64,000 nt of DNA, taken from positions 342,001 through 406,000 of the forward strand of contig JAINUG010000074.1 in assembly GCA_029706075.1 (NCBI GenBank). The letters run 5' to 3'. Of this stretch, positions 11,901-22,126 are shown in pieces (position 1 is the first letter of the stretch; each line of letters begins with the position of its first letter). The stretch is from Aldrovandia affinis (taxonomy: Eukaryota > Chordata > Actinopteri > Notacanthiformes > Halosauridae). Below the pieces are notes generated by a model. The model saw nothing but the letters and a program-made list of their open reading frames with translations, was not told the DNA's origin and searched no databases. The position numbers and the translations under genes were made by a program.

Positions 11901-13536
11901 TAAAACAAGGTTACCGCCGCTGCCGGTATAAAAACGAGAGAAAAATAGCAGCAGTGGAAGTTAAAAGCCACTCGCTGACCCTCCCCTACCCCCCATTCCC
12001 ACTCCCCCCGACACACCCCACCCATTCCCCATTTGCCTTTTATGTCGCGCAGGCGACCACACGCCCACTTCAGACCACCGTAAACATGTCAGTCCCTGAT
12101 GACAGAGTCGGCCCCGGGACGTTTTATATAAATTGACCTCAACTACAGCTCATTAGAACCCTTAAATTGGAACCATGCAGCATGGGTAGCGTGGGGGGGT
12201 TGGCCGGGGGTTAGGACAGGTCTTTTGTGCCGCAAGACACCCACCATCTCCTCCACCCCACTTCGCCAGGATCGGCACTTGTTACCGTACAAGCGAAAAA
12301 ATAAAATAAAAACCTTGACAAATAGCAGACAGTGGTCTCCTAGAACGCTACGTCTCGGGTGTATTGACGGTCGCTTGCGTCGAGTGCAGAGTTAAAGCAA
12401 TGAAATAGTTTAATGGAATAGTTCGGAATACAGTGTACAGAGTACAGTGGGGGGGGTAGAGTCTCTTCGTAGTGCAAGGCCTCTCGTCTCAGAACGACGA
12501 GGGAGCCTATAACGACTATATGAGAATAATTCAAACATGTCAAATAAATGCTTGGACGTTTATAATAGGTAACACAGTGAGGTTCACCAGCTCATGGTGT
12601 GTTTTGAACCTGAAGAGAACTTCGTACTCGTAGCTCCATTTGAAATTTTAATCGATGAACACATTCTCGTTTGTCAGGTGGCACACCTTGCATATACTGT
12701 TTGTGCCCTGTTGGTCCAGCGTAAACAGGAATGGATGTTGAATTCTACAGCGCTCTCCAATGTCAAATGCTCAATTTTCTTTTATTCTTAATTCGAATTT
12801 AACTATATTATTAATTTTCCATTTTCCATTTCTCAATTTATGTTCATTTCCTTATATTCCTAATTCCTACATTTCCTTTAATCTTATTTTCTGCTAGATG
12901 CTAGAGAAAAAATTGTCCTCCTAAACCAGTGATTGATAATCATCAGTGTGAAGACACATGCCCAAAGGTAATACGGTGCAGACTAACAGACTCCAACTAC
13001 AGGAGAGTAAAGCTATGCACTCTTTCCCACAATGCCACAACACAGGTAACAGTGATAACGTGGAAAAAGTAACCAGCTGCTTTACTCTCCTCCGCCCTCT
13101 CCCTTCAGTTCCAGCATCCAGGTGCATTTCTTTAATGGCAGGAATTTCACTTCATTGCCTTTTTCATCACATAGTTCTGTGATTTCCTTTTACCTTTGAG
13201 AATCTCAAAACATGTCAACACAAAAGGCTCCTTTTAAAAACGATTGCCTCTACCTGTAGCCCACCTCCTTTTTCATGTCTTATTTGAAGTTCTTTTTGTG
13301 AACACCTTTTCAGGTACAAGTCATATAACAATGCAGCTCTACCCATCCCCCCCTCCCCACTTTGTTGAGACAGGGGCAGGAGTAATTGTCCCTCTCAGAC
13401 TGTGGAGTGGAGTAATTGCCTTGAGTGTAACTACAGTGTGGGCCTCAAAGGGGTCATTGTGTTGACTGGGAGTTCATCTCTGAGGCCTGCTTTGTTTGTA
13501 CCACAAAGCATAATTAAGCCACTTGGTCAGGTAAGA
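8907..13536. other. Intergenic between tarbp2 and sp7, no gene seen
   Basis: Mostly AT-rich. (AT)n at 8985-9006. GC-richer, repeat-poor stretches at 9740-10000, 10200-10660 and 11900-12300 could hold conserved non-coding elements; the last has a TATA-like TTTTATATAAATT at 12122-12134. No frame has a recognisable domain. Cross-species alignment would be needed to call any enhancer. Confidence 0.5.
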
Positions 13537-13720
13537 GAGGGAGGGAGGGAGGGAGGGAGGGAGAGAGGGGAATTTGGCAGGAGGAGGGAGAGAAAAGAGG
13601 GGGTTAAGAAGCTTTAAGAGAGGGAAAATGAGAAAAAAAGTGGGGGAAAGAGAGAACTCGAGAGGGGAAGAGGGAGATGTCGAAAAAAGTCTGACAAGAA
13701 TGGAGAGAGGACGAGAGGAG
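13537..13720. repeat. (GGGA)n array and purine-rich tract
   Basis: Tandem GGGA/GAGG units at 13537-13566, continuing as degenerate AG-rich sequence. Confidence 0.8.
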
Positions 13721-14600
13721 GATGATGGGGGGTGAAAGTGGTTGAGGGATTTAGTCGAGACTTATGTAGTTTGGCTCTCTGTGGAGGGTCTGGGTGTGGA
13801 GTGGAGACCAAATATTTGTACTGTGACTGTGCTTGCTGTCCAAACAGCGCCCGGGCATCCTCTCCCGAATCACTGCTTATTTTAGTGCCCCGGAACAGCG
13901 CGATAACCCACATTTAACCCACATCTTTTATGAGCCCAGTTTGCACGTCCAAGGACCTGTAACATGACAGGTTGATGTTGTTTTCGTTCCATTTCCGACC
14001 TACGGTGTATAACAGAGAGGCCCTAAAATGTGATGGCCTCGTTTGTAAAACTCAGTTTTGTGAGAATTTTTTTTCTCTTCAAAGATTCTCCTCATATAGT
14101 ACTATACATTTCTACATTTGTAGGGTAAACAGGGTAAACAGTGTGTAGGTATTAACATCAGGCTCCTCTCCAGTTAGCCATGCTGTTTTTAAAGGACATT
14201 CATACGTAAACCACCTCAGAACAGGCTTTTTTGAAGCATACATTATTCTAAAATAGATTGCCCTCCATCTGTATCCCCCCCCATACACCATTGTTTTACA
14301 AGTATGTATCAGACCTAGGTCGGATGTGTGTTCACTCTTTACATGGCAATACAAATTGAAAACACTCCTGCAGATCCTTGTGAATCTTTTAGGAAACACC
14401 TTACAAACCAGAACATACCAGTTTGTTCAGAAAGAAGATTTTATTCTGAATACAGATGAGAGTAGGCATTTCTCGAAGGGAGTACAGGAATTTTACCACA
14501 GTCCAAAGGGTTAAAGCATTTCTCATGAAGTGTTTGACCCAGGTCTGGTAATGCGGTAATGGTATGCTACTGAACTGAACGAAAATGTTGTTGTGAGGAG
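13721..14600. other. Intergenic, no feature recognised
   Basis: Short frames on both strands lack motifs. This lies downstream of the predicted sp7 3' end. Confidence 0.45.
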
Positions 14601-15224
14601 AAAGGTTTTGCAATGGGTGCTTAAATCCACAGACAGAACAGACAGCAGACACAAATGAAGATAGTAAATAAAGCATTTCTTTACTTCAGCACCAGATGGC
14701 TGCATACACTTCTATCCAACAGGTCAGCCATGTCCCCATGGTACTGGCAATAAAACCTATGCATAGCTCGTTGTTTCTGCTTGCACCTCTCTCAGAAGTT
14801 GATAGCCTCTGGTGTACTTTTAATGTGATATAGCACTGCAAAAGAAACATCACATTACACAAATTATATGATTATGTAACTTCATTTCTGCAACAATGCG
14901 ACTACATCTCTCATACAACACAGTCAACCACATCTCCTTATGAGATATGAGACACATTTGGCATGTTTTTTTTAAAGAAAAATCAAAGCATTTCTCATAA
15001 TTACATTATCTCTACAAATCATTAGCACTTTTTTGCAACCAATAGCTTACACAAACCATTTGGCTTCAGGACTTGACTGTTATTCTTATTGTTGTCAAGG
15101 TGATCATCATTACTAGTATTACATAGTGGGTTGTTTTTTGGGTAAAAAGGTTACAGGTGAGATTTAAAAAAGTACAAATAAGTCAAATAAATACACTTTA
15201 CAATGTATTCATTACATCAGTGAA

Positions 15225-16182
15225 GCATTGTATATACACTCTTGAATGGTTTATTAAAATAGTATTTAAATAAAAGAAAGGTTTAACAAACAAAAATGAC
15301 AATGGAGGATAACAAATATTTCAACTCCATATCTGAATAAAATGACATCATTAGAAAATAATAAAGTATGGTAGCTTTAAGATAGAACTAAACTCCAAGA
15401 TATATAAATAAAATCCCACTTAAGTACCTGCATTACTATAAAATTAACTATTACTTCAAAACAATTTAATAAATAATAAAATTAAAGAAAACATCTTAAT
15501 TTACTGAGTTTAAAAATGGCCTGCTACCATTATCACACCATCAAATTAAGCAATGCCTGTAAATTGCAAAGGATTGTTCAATTTCAAATACAGGCAGCAT
15601 TTTTCATAATTTAAGGCATAAATTAGATTTTTTTCATAAGAACAAATTAAATAAAACATACAAGAAAGCCTACCCATAAAAACACAGGCAGACACACCAC
15701 ATGTATATGAATAAAAACTTGACAACTAAGAGAATCTAGTTACCAAATCAGTTTGACTACTGGAAGTTTAACTAGCATTTCTGTATACGCAATACTAGCC
15801 AGAGCTATTTGCCAGGTTACGTTACTTAAGCTGTGATTACTTACTGTTCCTGAAACATCTCTTCAATACGCAAAACAAGTGACCTTATGTTCATTTGGCA
15901 AACTATGGTGTAAAGGCAAAAAGCTGTCAAATCGAAGAACACTTATTACAACTTGATGGGAAAGATTAAACATAACCATATTCCAGTGAGTATCTGCTGG
16001 GATTCACTGTCAGCGTGACCCTCAGCAACAATCCCTAAACCATTCCCAGCACTGGGAAGAGGACAGACGATGCTCTGTCTTTAAAACGCCACGGGCTCTG
16101 CTGCCACATTAACAGATGATTTCGATTAGCACCAATAGAACGGCCGATCTAGCATAAGGCCAGGTGGGCGCAGCGGGAGAGG
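15225..16182 (-). other. sp7: Predicted sp7 3' untranslated region
   Basis: AT-rich sequence immediately after the sp7 stop codon with no open frame. A minus-strand AATAAA (15255-15250) followed by GT-rich sequence is the first good polyadenylation signal I can point to. Further candidates lie lower, for example near 14437. The true end is uncertain and could extend to about 14.4 kb. Confidence 0.35.
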
Positions 16183-17508
16183 TCAGATCTCCAGCAGCCC
16201 GCTGCCCACCTCCACCCCGTTGCCCGCGCCAGTCTTCTCCTCCCCGTTGGCGGTGGGGTCTGTGACCGCGTTTCCAGGCGCGGCGGGGGCGGGGTCGACG
16301 GCGTCCTCACCCCGGGGGTCCGCCTCTCCCTCGCCCGGCCCGACCTTACCCGGCAGCGACGCCTCGGTGTGGGTCTTCTGGTGCTTGCTCAGGTGGTCGC
16401 TGCGGGTGAAGCGCTTGTTGCACAGCAGGCAGGTGAACTTCTTCTCGCGCGTGTGGGTGCGCACGTGCCGCTCCAGCTCGTCGGAGCGGGTGAAGCGCTT
16501 GCCGCAGAACAGCCAGTTGCAGACGAAGGGCCGCTCGCCCGTGTGCCAGCGCAGGTGCGCCTTCAGGTGGGAGGCCTTGCCGTACACCTTGCCGCAGCCG
16601 GGGATGTGGCAGCTGTGCACCGGCTTCTTGCGCAGGGAGGCCGCCGACGCCCCCAGCCTCTCCAGCTCCTGGCAGTTGGGGCAGTCGCAGGAGGAGCGGC
16701 CCGGAGCGCCGCCTCCTCCGTACCCTCCGGACGCGCGCGTGGGCTTCAGCCCTATCGGGCTCTCCATCAGGCCCCCGCTGGGCACCGGCTTGGGCTTGTA
16801 CAGGTCCTGGGGCAGCATGTGCTGGGAGGATTGCAGCAGGTGAGAGGAGGAGCCCAGGCCCACGGTGGGGTAAGGGGCGGGATTGAGCGAGGTGAAGTCG
16901 GAGCCGTAGCTCGGCAGCTGGGGGCTGAGCGAGGCCTGCGGAGGCACGGGCTGCAGGGAGGACTGCAGGCCATCGGGCTGGTTCTGCGCCGCGCTCAGCC
17001 AGTTGGAGTTGGGGTGTACGTCCCACCAAGAGGAGGTGGCATTGGCCGGTGCGGCCGTGATGCCGGGGTGGATCCCTGCCTTGTACCAGGACCCGTAGGG
17101 GTGCGCCATGTCCAGGGAGGTGTAGACGCTGGTCAGGCAGTCGGTCGTGGCGTGTGCCTTGGACACCAGCAGCGAGGGGTCCTGGGAGCCGGAGGATGTC
17201 TGGAAAGAGTGGGAGAAGGGGTTGTACTCAGAGGCGTAGCCTCCCCCCTGTGGAGGGGGGCTGCCGGAGGGGGTGAGGAGACCACCGCCCGTGCTGAAGG
17301 AGCCCGTGTAGGAATCCGCCAGGCCTTCGCTGCCTCTCCCGTTCTTCGGTGCCTGGAGGTCAGATGTCAGGCTGTAGGTCTTCTTCCCTGGTGCCGTGCT
17401 GCCTGCCTTGCCAGGCGTGGCCGAGTCCCTCACGGGGCTGGTGCTGCCAAACTTGTTGCAAGTGGCAGTCAGCATCGCCAAAGGACTGGACCCATATCGG
17501 GCCTCCTC
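16183..17508 (-). CDS. sp7: Sp7/osterix, coding exon 2 (residues 8-448)
   Basis: Sp7 is the nuclear SP-family transcription factor required for osteoblast differentiation. Joined to the 21-nt exon 1, it gives a 448-residue protein; human SP7 is 431. Exon 2 begins after an acceptor ending TTTCCCTGCAG and opens [13 protein letters not shown]. Visible parts: SP box [15 protein letters not shown] (about 14-28); Ser/Pro/Gly-rich activation region with the family-specific block [18 protein letters not shown] (about 137-154); Btd box CDCPNCQ (about 281-287); and three C2H2 fingers with ligands C307/C312/H325/H329, C337/C342/H355/H359 and C367/C370/H383/H387. Base-contact segments are [16 protein letters not shown] and RSDHLSKH. 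All zinc ligands are intact. The finger block is nearly identical to mammalian SP7; the acidic/Pro-rich tail ends SGLLEI (human NLLEI). The in-frame ATG at 17556 lies in the intron and is not the start. The exon is GC-rich compared with its surroundings. Confidence 0.98.
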   Translation of the reverse strand, partial: EEARYGSSPLAMLTATCNKFGSTSPVRDSATPGKAGSTAPGKKTYSLTSDLQAPKNGRGSEGLADSYTGSFSTGGGLLTPSGSPPPQGGGYASEYNPFSHSFQTSSGSQDPSLLVSKAHATTDCLTSVYTSLDMAHPYGSWYKAGIHPGITAAPANATSSWWDVHPNSNWLSAAQNQPDGLQSSLQPVPPQASLSPQLPSYGSDFTSLNPAPYPTVGLGSSSHLLQSSQHMLPQDLYKPKPVPSGGLMESPIGLKPTRASGGYGGGGAPGRSSCDCPNCQELERLGASAASLRKKPVHSCHIPGCGKVYGKASHLKAHLRWHTGERPFVCNWLFCGKRFTRSDELERHVRTHTREKKFTCLLCNKRFTRSDHLSKHQKTHTEASLPGKVGPGEGEADPRGEDAVDPAPAAPGNAVTDPTANGEEKTGAGNGVEVGSGLLEI

Positions 17509-20500
17509 CTGCAGGGAAAACCAAGAGAAAACTAACACTGAAGAGATCCCTGCCACTGTGTCAGTACGACTGAGACTGAATGGGTCACTGCCACTGTGTC
17601 AGTACGACTGAGACTGAAGGGACCCCTGCCACTGTGTCAGTACGACTGAGACTGAAGGGACCCCTGCCACTGTGTCAGTACGACTGAGACTGAATGGGTC
17701 ACTGCCACTGTGTCAGTACGACTGAGACTGAAGGGACCCCTGCCACTGTGTCAGTACGACTGAGACTGAATGGGCCACTGTGTCAGTACGACTGAGACTG
17801 AATGGGTCACTGCCACTGTGTCAGTATGACTGAGACTGAAGGGACCCCTGCCACTGTGTCAGTACGACTGAGACTGAAGGGACCCCTGCCACTGTGTCAG
17901 TACGACTGAGACTGAATGGACCCCTGCCACTGTGTCAGTACGACTGAGACTGAATGGTCCACTGTGTCAGTACGACTGAGACTGAATGGGCCACTGTGTC
18001 AGTACGACTGAGACTGAATGGCCCACTGCCACTGTGCCAGTACAACTGAGACTGAAGGGACCCCTGCCACCGTGCCAGTATTAATGCTAATCAAAACCCT
18101 GTGGCCTGCCTCACTGGAACCCTGTCTCTTTCTCAGTAACAAAAGAGGGCAAAGCTACGCAACTTTTTTTTATAGAAAAACAATAAGCATTTCAAATATT
18201 TCTGGCTGCCTTTGTTTGTGTGTGTTACGTGCCATTACTGTAAATAACCCCTGGATGCACAAAGACAGGAGCCATTTCAGTTTATGGTGAAATAGCAACA
18301 AAACAAGTCAATTATGCTGGTATGATTGGGGAGTCCTATGTTGTGGCCTGCCTGGTGTTTGTTTGTTTTTTTGGTGAATGTGTTGCAATAATGCTCATAC
18401 AATAAGGCTGTGTTGTATTTAAATATGACCTATTGTGTCTTATCATAATTATGTTGAAAGCTTTAACGACGAACAACTTATCTTTAAAATTATTACATTC
18501 TCAATGAAAAACATCATTGGCGCAATGTTTAAACTCGGTCCGAAGAATCAAGATGGCCATAACACTTTTAACGTCATTCCAACTCCAGACCATTACTTTT
18601 TACGGAGACAATGCCACTTTCTGCTGGTCACACAACAGTGAAATGAAGAATGTTAGTCAGTTGGAGACGGTTGTGTCCCTTAGTTGCTATGACATCTGAG
18701 ACTGTCACTATGTCATATCCAACAATGACATATTGTCCTGAAAACCAAGGCTACAGTACCACTATTCACATACATTAGGATACAGTTTACTATGGGGTGT
18801 GCGTTTTTTAACAGTTTAACAATCTGCGTCCATGTCGGCCTGCTCCAAGCCAGCAGCATACCTAACTATGAATTTATTGTGAAACATAAGTTGGCAATGG
18901 ACCTTGTTATTCCAGTAATTCTTGCAATTGGTTGTGACATTTCAAATAATTATTTGTTGCAATAATTAAAATATAACATATAGAATATATATATATATAT
19001 ATATATATACATCAAAAATGACGACGATGAGGTTGCTGACAATTATTTCATTGTTATTGTTATTACTGTAACGGTATATGGAGCTTTAGCGCGTATTTTG
19101 TCGTATATAATATTAATAATTTTATTTTCACTCTACAGGTCATTGTGCAAACCTTGCAAATGCCACTGATTTGGGTAAAGCGTGTTTATCTTACAGGCTG
19201 ATAGGCTTCTGTAATTGCCCATTTATTTCACTTTACTATTCACGATTGCAGTGCTTAATGAATCTCATCACAATCAAACATTAAACACATTTCAACCATC
19301 ATTTCAACTGGAGTTTCCCCGGTCTACCCCGACCGTCGCCACAAATGACATTTAAGCGCATAAACAGAAAAGGCAAAGGGAGGTTGTTAATTTAATCAGC
19401 GCCACCGCCACTGGTCTTCAATGGGGAATGCGTCTTGGTTTCTTTGAGTGGTTTATTTCCCTCCTGACATTAGATTTGGATACCATCAAGGGTCAACAAA
19501 ACGCGTTCTTCTAACAACGCAAAGTCTCGTGGCGCCGCGCGTGTCAGGTGACTGGCATTGTTTATTGAAAGCACTGTCTTTCTGGTTACTAGAGTCCTAC
19601 AGGTTATCAGCATATAACTGAGATATTATATGTACTGTTATAATAACTGTAAAAGTGTAAATATGGATAGCAGACATGTAACAGTAAGATGGATGGTACA
19701 CGTACCCTACGTTACGGTTTGACATTTAGACAATATGCATATTTAGAAAATGTGCACTCTTATATCTTACATCTTCAACAAACTGTAGGGTTTTTCGGCA
19801 ACTTAAATATTTCTCATTCCAAAAGTATGCATCCAACTAGTGGAACATGTATGGCTCTTTACGCACGAACCCGAACGCTCTCTGGTTATTTTTGGAGACA
19901 CCAAGCGCGAGTGCACATTTGCCAGGACACACAAAGAAGAAACACACAGAAGACATCAGCTTTCTATTGTTATTCTTTTCACTCCCATGAAGCGAGAAAC
20001 GTTCTGAGTCTGTGTTATACGCTTTTATTTCCATTTCCTTTGAGCGAATTGATGACGGGCTCCGAGGAACAGGCTTTGGGAGACTCAGGGGCTTGGCATT
20101 GATCTCCCCCTCATTCCTGCTAAGCGCCTGCGGTCGACATGGCGTATCCTGTTGCTTTAGCTCCCATTTCCAGGTTAATTACACCCCATTACAGAGCTAA
20201 ACGGCAGGGTTTAACTTGTCGGTAATGCTTGCATTCAAAGCCCTTTCCGCATGTGCTTTACTTCCTTTTTGCTCCTTCTTTGGATGAGCTGTGGAAATGT
20301 AATGCTGTAATTGTGAGAGCATTGGGTATCTCTGGCTGTACAACTCGTTTTTATCTGTAGATTGATTTTACCGTGTTTCTAAATGCAAATCATTTGACTG
20401 GTTTTCTATTTCCGGGTTTTACGTTTGAAATTGTATGTATTGTATGTTTTTTAAAGGGTGGTCTCTGACAGATTGAGAAACGGAAAATGTCATGGTGTTT

Positions 20501-21828
20501 GCTTGAAAAAATATGCAATAATTTGGCCTGGGTCATGTAGGCCCATAGCGTCTAATATCGTAGATTAGGCTACTCTTTGCAATATTTGGCTCGTGCGGCT
20601 TCAGCTCAGAGCACACCTTATTTAATGAACAACTGAAAGTATAAATTGACTATAATAGTATATCACAGAGAGTGCACCACCGATCACATTTCATCCCTCT
20701 TAAAAAGACCCGAGACTTCCAGTTTCAGAGGTTACACAAAGTTCACAGGCAATTACCTGACAAGTTGGACGATTGTGAAGGTTAGGCTCTTGCCCAGCTA
20801 CATTTCTTTAAACTAAATGTACACCTATAAAAGTCGGTACGGAAGAGCATTAAAATAACAGTTTCAGCACACCGCAGCTGCGTTGATTTTTCACTCTTGT
20901 ATCCCAATTTATTTTTCAGACTTAATTGTGCAGCGGTGCCCACCACAATTGCTCAAGGGGATAGAGAGCAAAAGACTTCCCTAATAGGACACACATCAAA
21001 GCTCAAAGCTTTACAGGTACTTATCAGTCTATGACTACATAAAAGCTAATTATTAGGAAATATGGGATGTTGGAGAAGACGGGAAGTCCTCGCTGCATGT
21101 TCAAGACAATGCCTGCGAGTGGCGAGTGGAGTTCACCTGGCCACTCTTGTTTTTTCATCTTTAAACCTAACACGAAGTGATTCCGTTTCTCGTCAGCCGG
21201 GTCTCACGGTCAATGAACGAACGCCACTTGTGCATTTCTTGGAATTATTCCGCTATGTCTAATCGTTTCCTATGAAAGGCCATAAGAAACGCTGCATGCT
21301 GTACACAAAAAGGGGGAGTACGAGGTAGCATGTGGTTGGTTGTAGAGCAGAGCCTATACGAGGTCTGGGGGACCCGCTGTCGTTTGTATTTGCGTGCAAA
21401 TGGTGTTATGGAGCGTATAGTGAGAAGAAAACGAGTGAACATATCTTCATGAAGAAACGTCTACAAGTTCACAACACCTCACGCATCCGAACTAAATGGT
21501 AACATCACTGGCGCCGAAGGCGACGGTTTGCTCTACTGTTCTCCCTGTTTGAACTTCCCCTATGGATCCACATGGATTTTGATAGCATTGCATATTAAAC
21601 CGATAGAGAAAGCAAACTTATTTTGTAACAGGCTGAGGAAGACGGACGAATATGCTGCATAGAGGCTACTCAAAAGACAGACAGTGATAGACGCGTACCA
21701 ATACCCATGTTCCGTCGTTTATGTTTCAATATAAAACAACACAAACAACGAGAGAACATCGGATGAAGCTATTTGACATTACAGTAAAAACCAGCAAAAC
21801 ACACAAGAACGCTCAACGACTTCCATAC
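17509..21828 (-). other. sp7: sp7 intron 1 (about 4.3 kb)
   Basis: Bounded on the minus strand by the donor GTATGG (21828-21823) and the acceptor ...CCCTGCAG (17509). It contains the minisatellite at 17553-18085 and (AT)n at 18985-19009. GC-richer, repeat-poor stretches at 19320-19600 and 20040-20260 are possible intronic regulatory elements. No other coding exon is seen; short open frames inside (for example 19689-20102, 21062-21262) carry no domain. Confidence 0.9.
17553..18085. repeat. Minisatellite in sp7 intron 1, 14 full units plus a partial
   Basis: The unit is 38 bp and starts CCACTGTGTCAGTACGACTG followed by AGACTGAA. Two tail variants occur: TGGGTCACTG and GGGACCCCTG. Units begin at 17553, 17591, 17629, 17667, 17705, 17743, 17775, 17813, 17851, 17889, 17927, 17959, 17991 and 18029; the units at 17743, 17927 and 17959 are 32-bp short forms lacking the last six bases. 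A decayed fifteenth unit starts at 18067. Units are almost identical, so the array is young. Confidence 0.97.
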
Positions 21829-21849
21829 CTCCAAAATAGACGCAGCCAT
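21829..21849 (-). CDS. sp7: Sp7/osterix, coding exon 1 (MAASILE)
   Basis: The minus strand reads ATGGCTGCGTCTATTTTGGA followed by G and then the donor GTATGG, giving seven codons, MAASILE, ending in phase 0. Exon 2 opens in phase 0 with EEARYGSS, so the join gives [15 protein letters not shown]. This matches the SP7 N-terminal architecture, where human begins MASSLLEEEVHYGSS. The start context is GGGATGG (purine at -3, G at +4). The exon is far too short for an ORF scan and was found by matching the conserved N-terminus. Confidence 0.93.
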
Positions 21850-22070
21850 CCCTGAGAATCAAATCCCAAGAACTCTAGGTAAAGACAGAGGGGATCTCAG
21901 CTCACGGTCCAGGGACAGTTTGGAATAACTCCGGCACGAGCGAAGGAACCTCTATGAGAGACATAGAGCCCGCCTACTAATTACAGGGTACGGGCGCTTT
22001 GAAGAACCGCCAAGGAGCAATAAAGTAAAAAAGAGATGAGGGACAGTAGAGGGGGCGGAGGAGACTGGAA
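21850..22070 (-). promoter_or_regulatory. sp7: sp7 5' UTR and proximal promoter candidate
   Basis: Sequence directly upstream of the sp7 start codon. A TAATTA homeodomain core is at 21978-21983 and a GC box (GGGGCGGAG) at 22052-22060, about 130 and 205 bp upstream of the ATG. No TATA box in the proper position. Dlx/Msx-type homeodomain factors and SP factors are known regulators of mammalian SP7. Whether these sites are used here is inferred. A possible acceptor (GATTCTCAG just before the GG preceding the ATG) would allow an additional upstream non-coding exon. Confidence 0.45.
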
Positions 22071-22103
22071 AGAAACTCCACTCAGATTTGCCCAACCCCT
22101 AAA

Positions 22104-22126
22104 ACACACACACACACACACACACA
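22104..22126. repeat. (CA)n microsatellite
   Basis: About 11 AC units. Confidence 0.9.

Noticed and set aside
12100..12140. TATA-like TTTTATATAAATT as a promoter
   Set aside because: No downstream exon or other core-promoter element visible; a TATA-like string is expected by chance in AT-rich DNA.
16346..17535. Long open frames on the opposite strand and other phases of sp7 exon 2 (up to 388 codons)
   Set aside because: They are shadows of the GC-rich coding exon; none carries a known domain and the SP7 frame accounts for the conservation.
17509..17556. ATG at 17556 as the Sp7 start codon
   Set aside because: The 16 extra residues lie upstream of a perfect acceptor and do not resemble any SP7 N-terminus, while a correct exon 1 exists at 21829-21849.
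17553..18085. CRISPR-like direct repeats in the sp7 intron
   Set aside because: Units are head-to-tail without unique spacers; this is a minisatellite.
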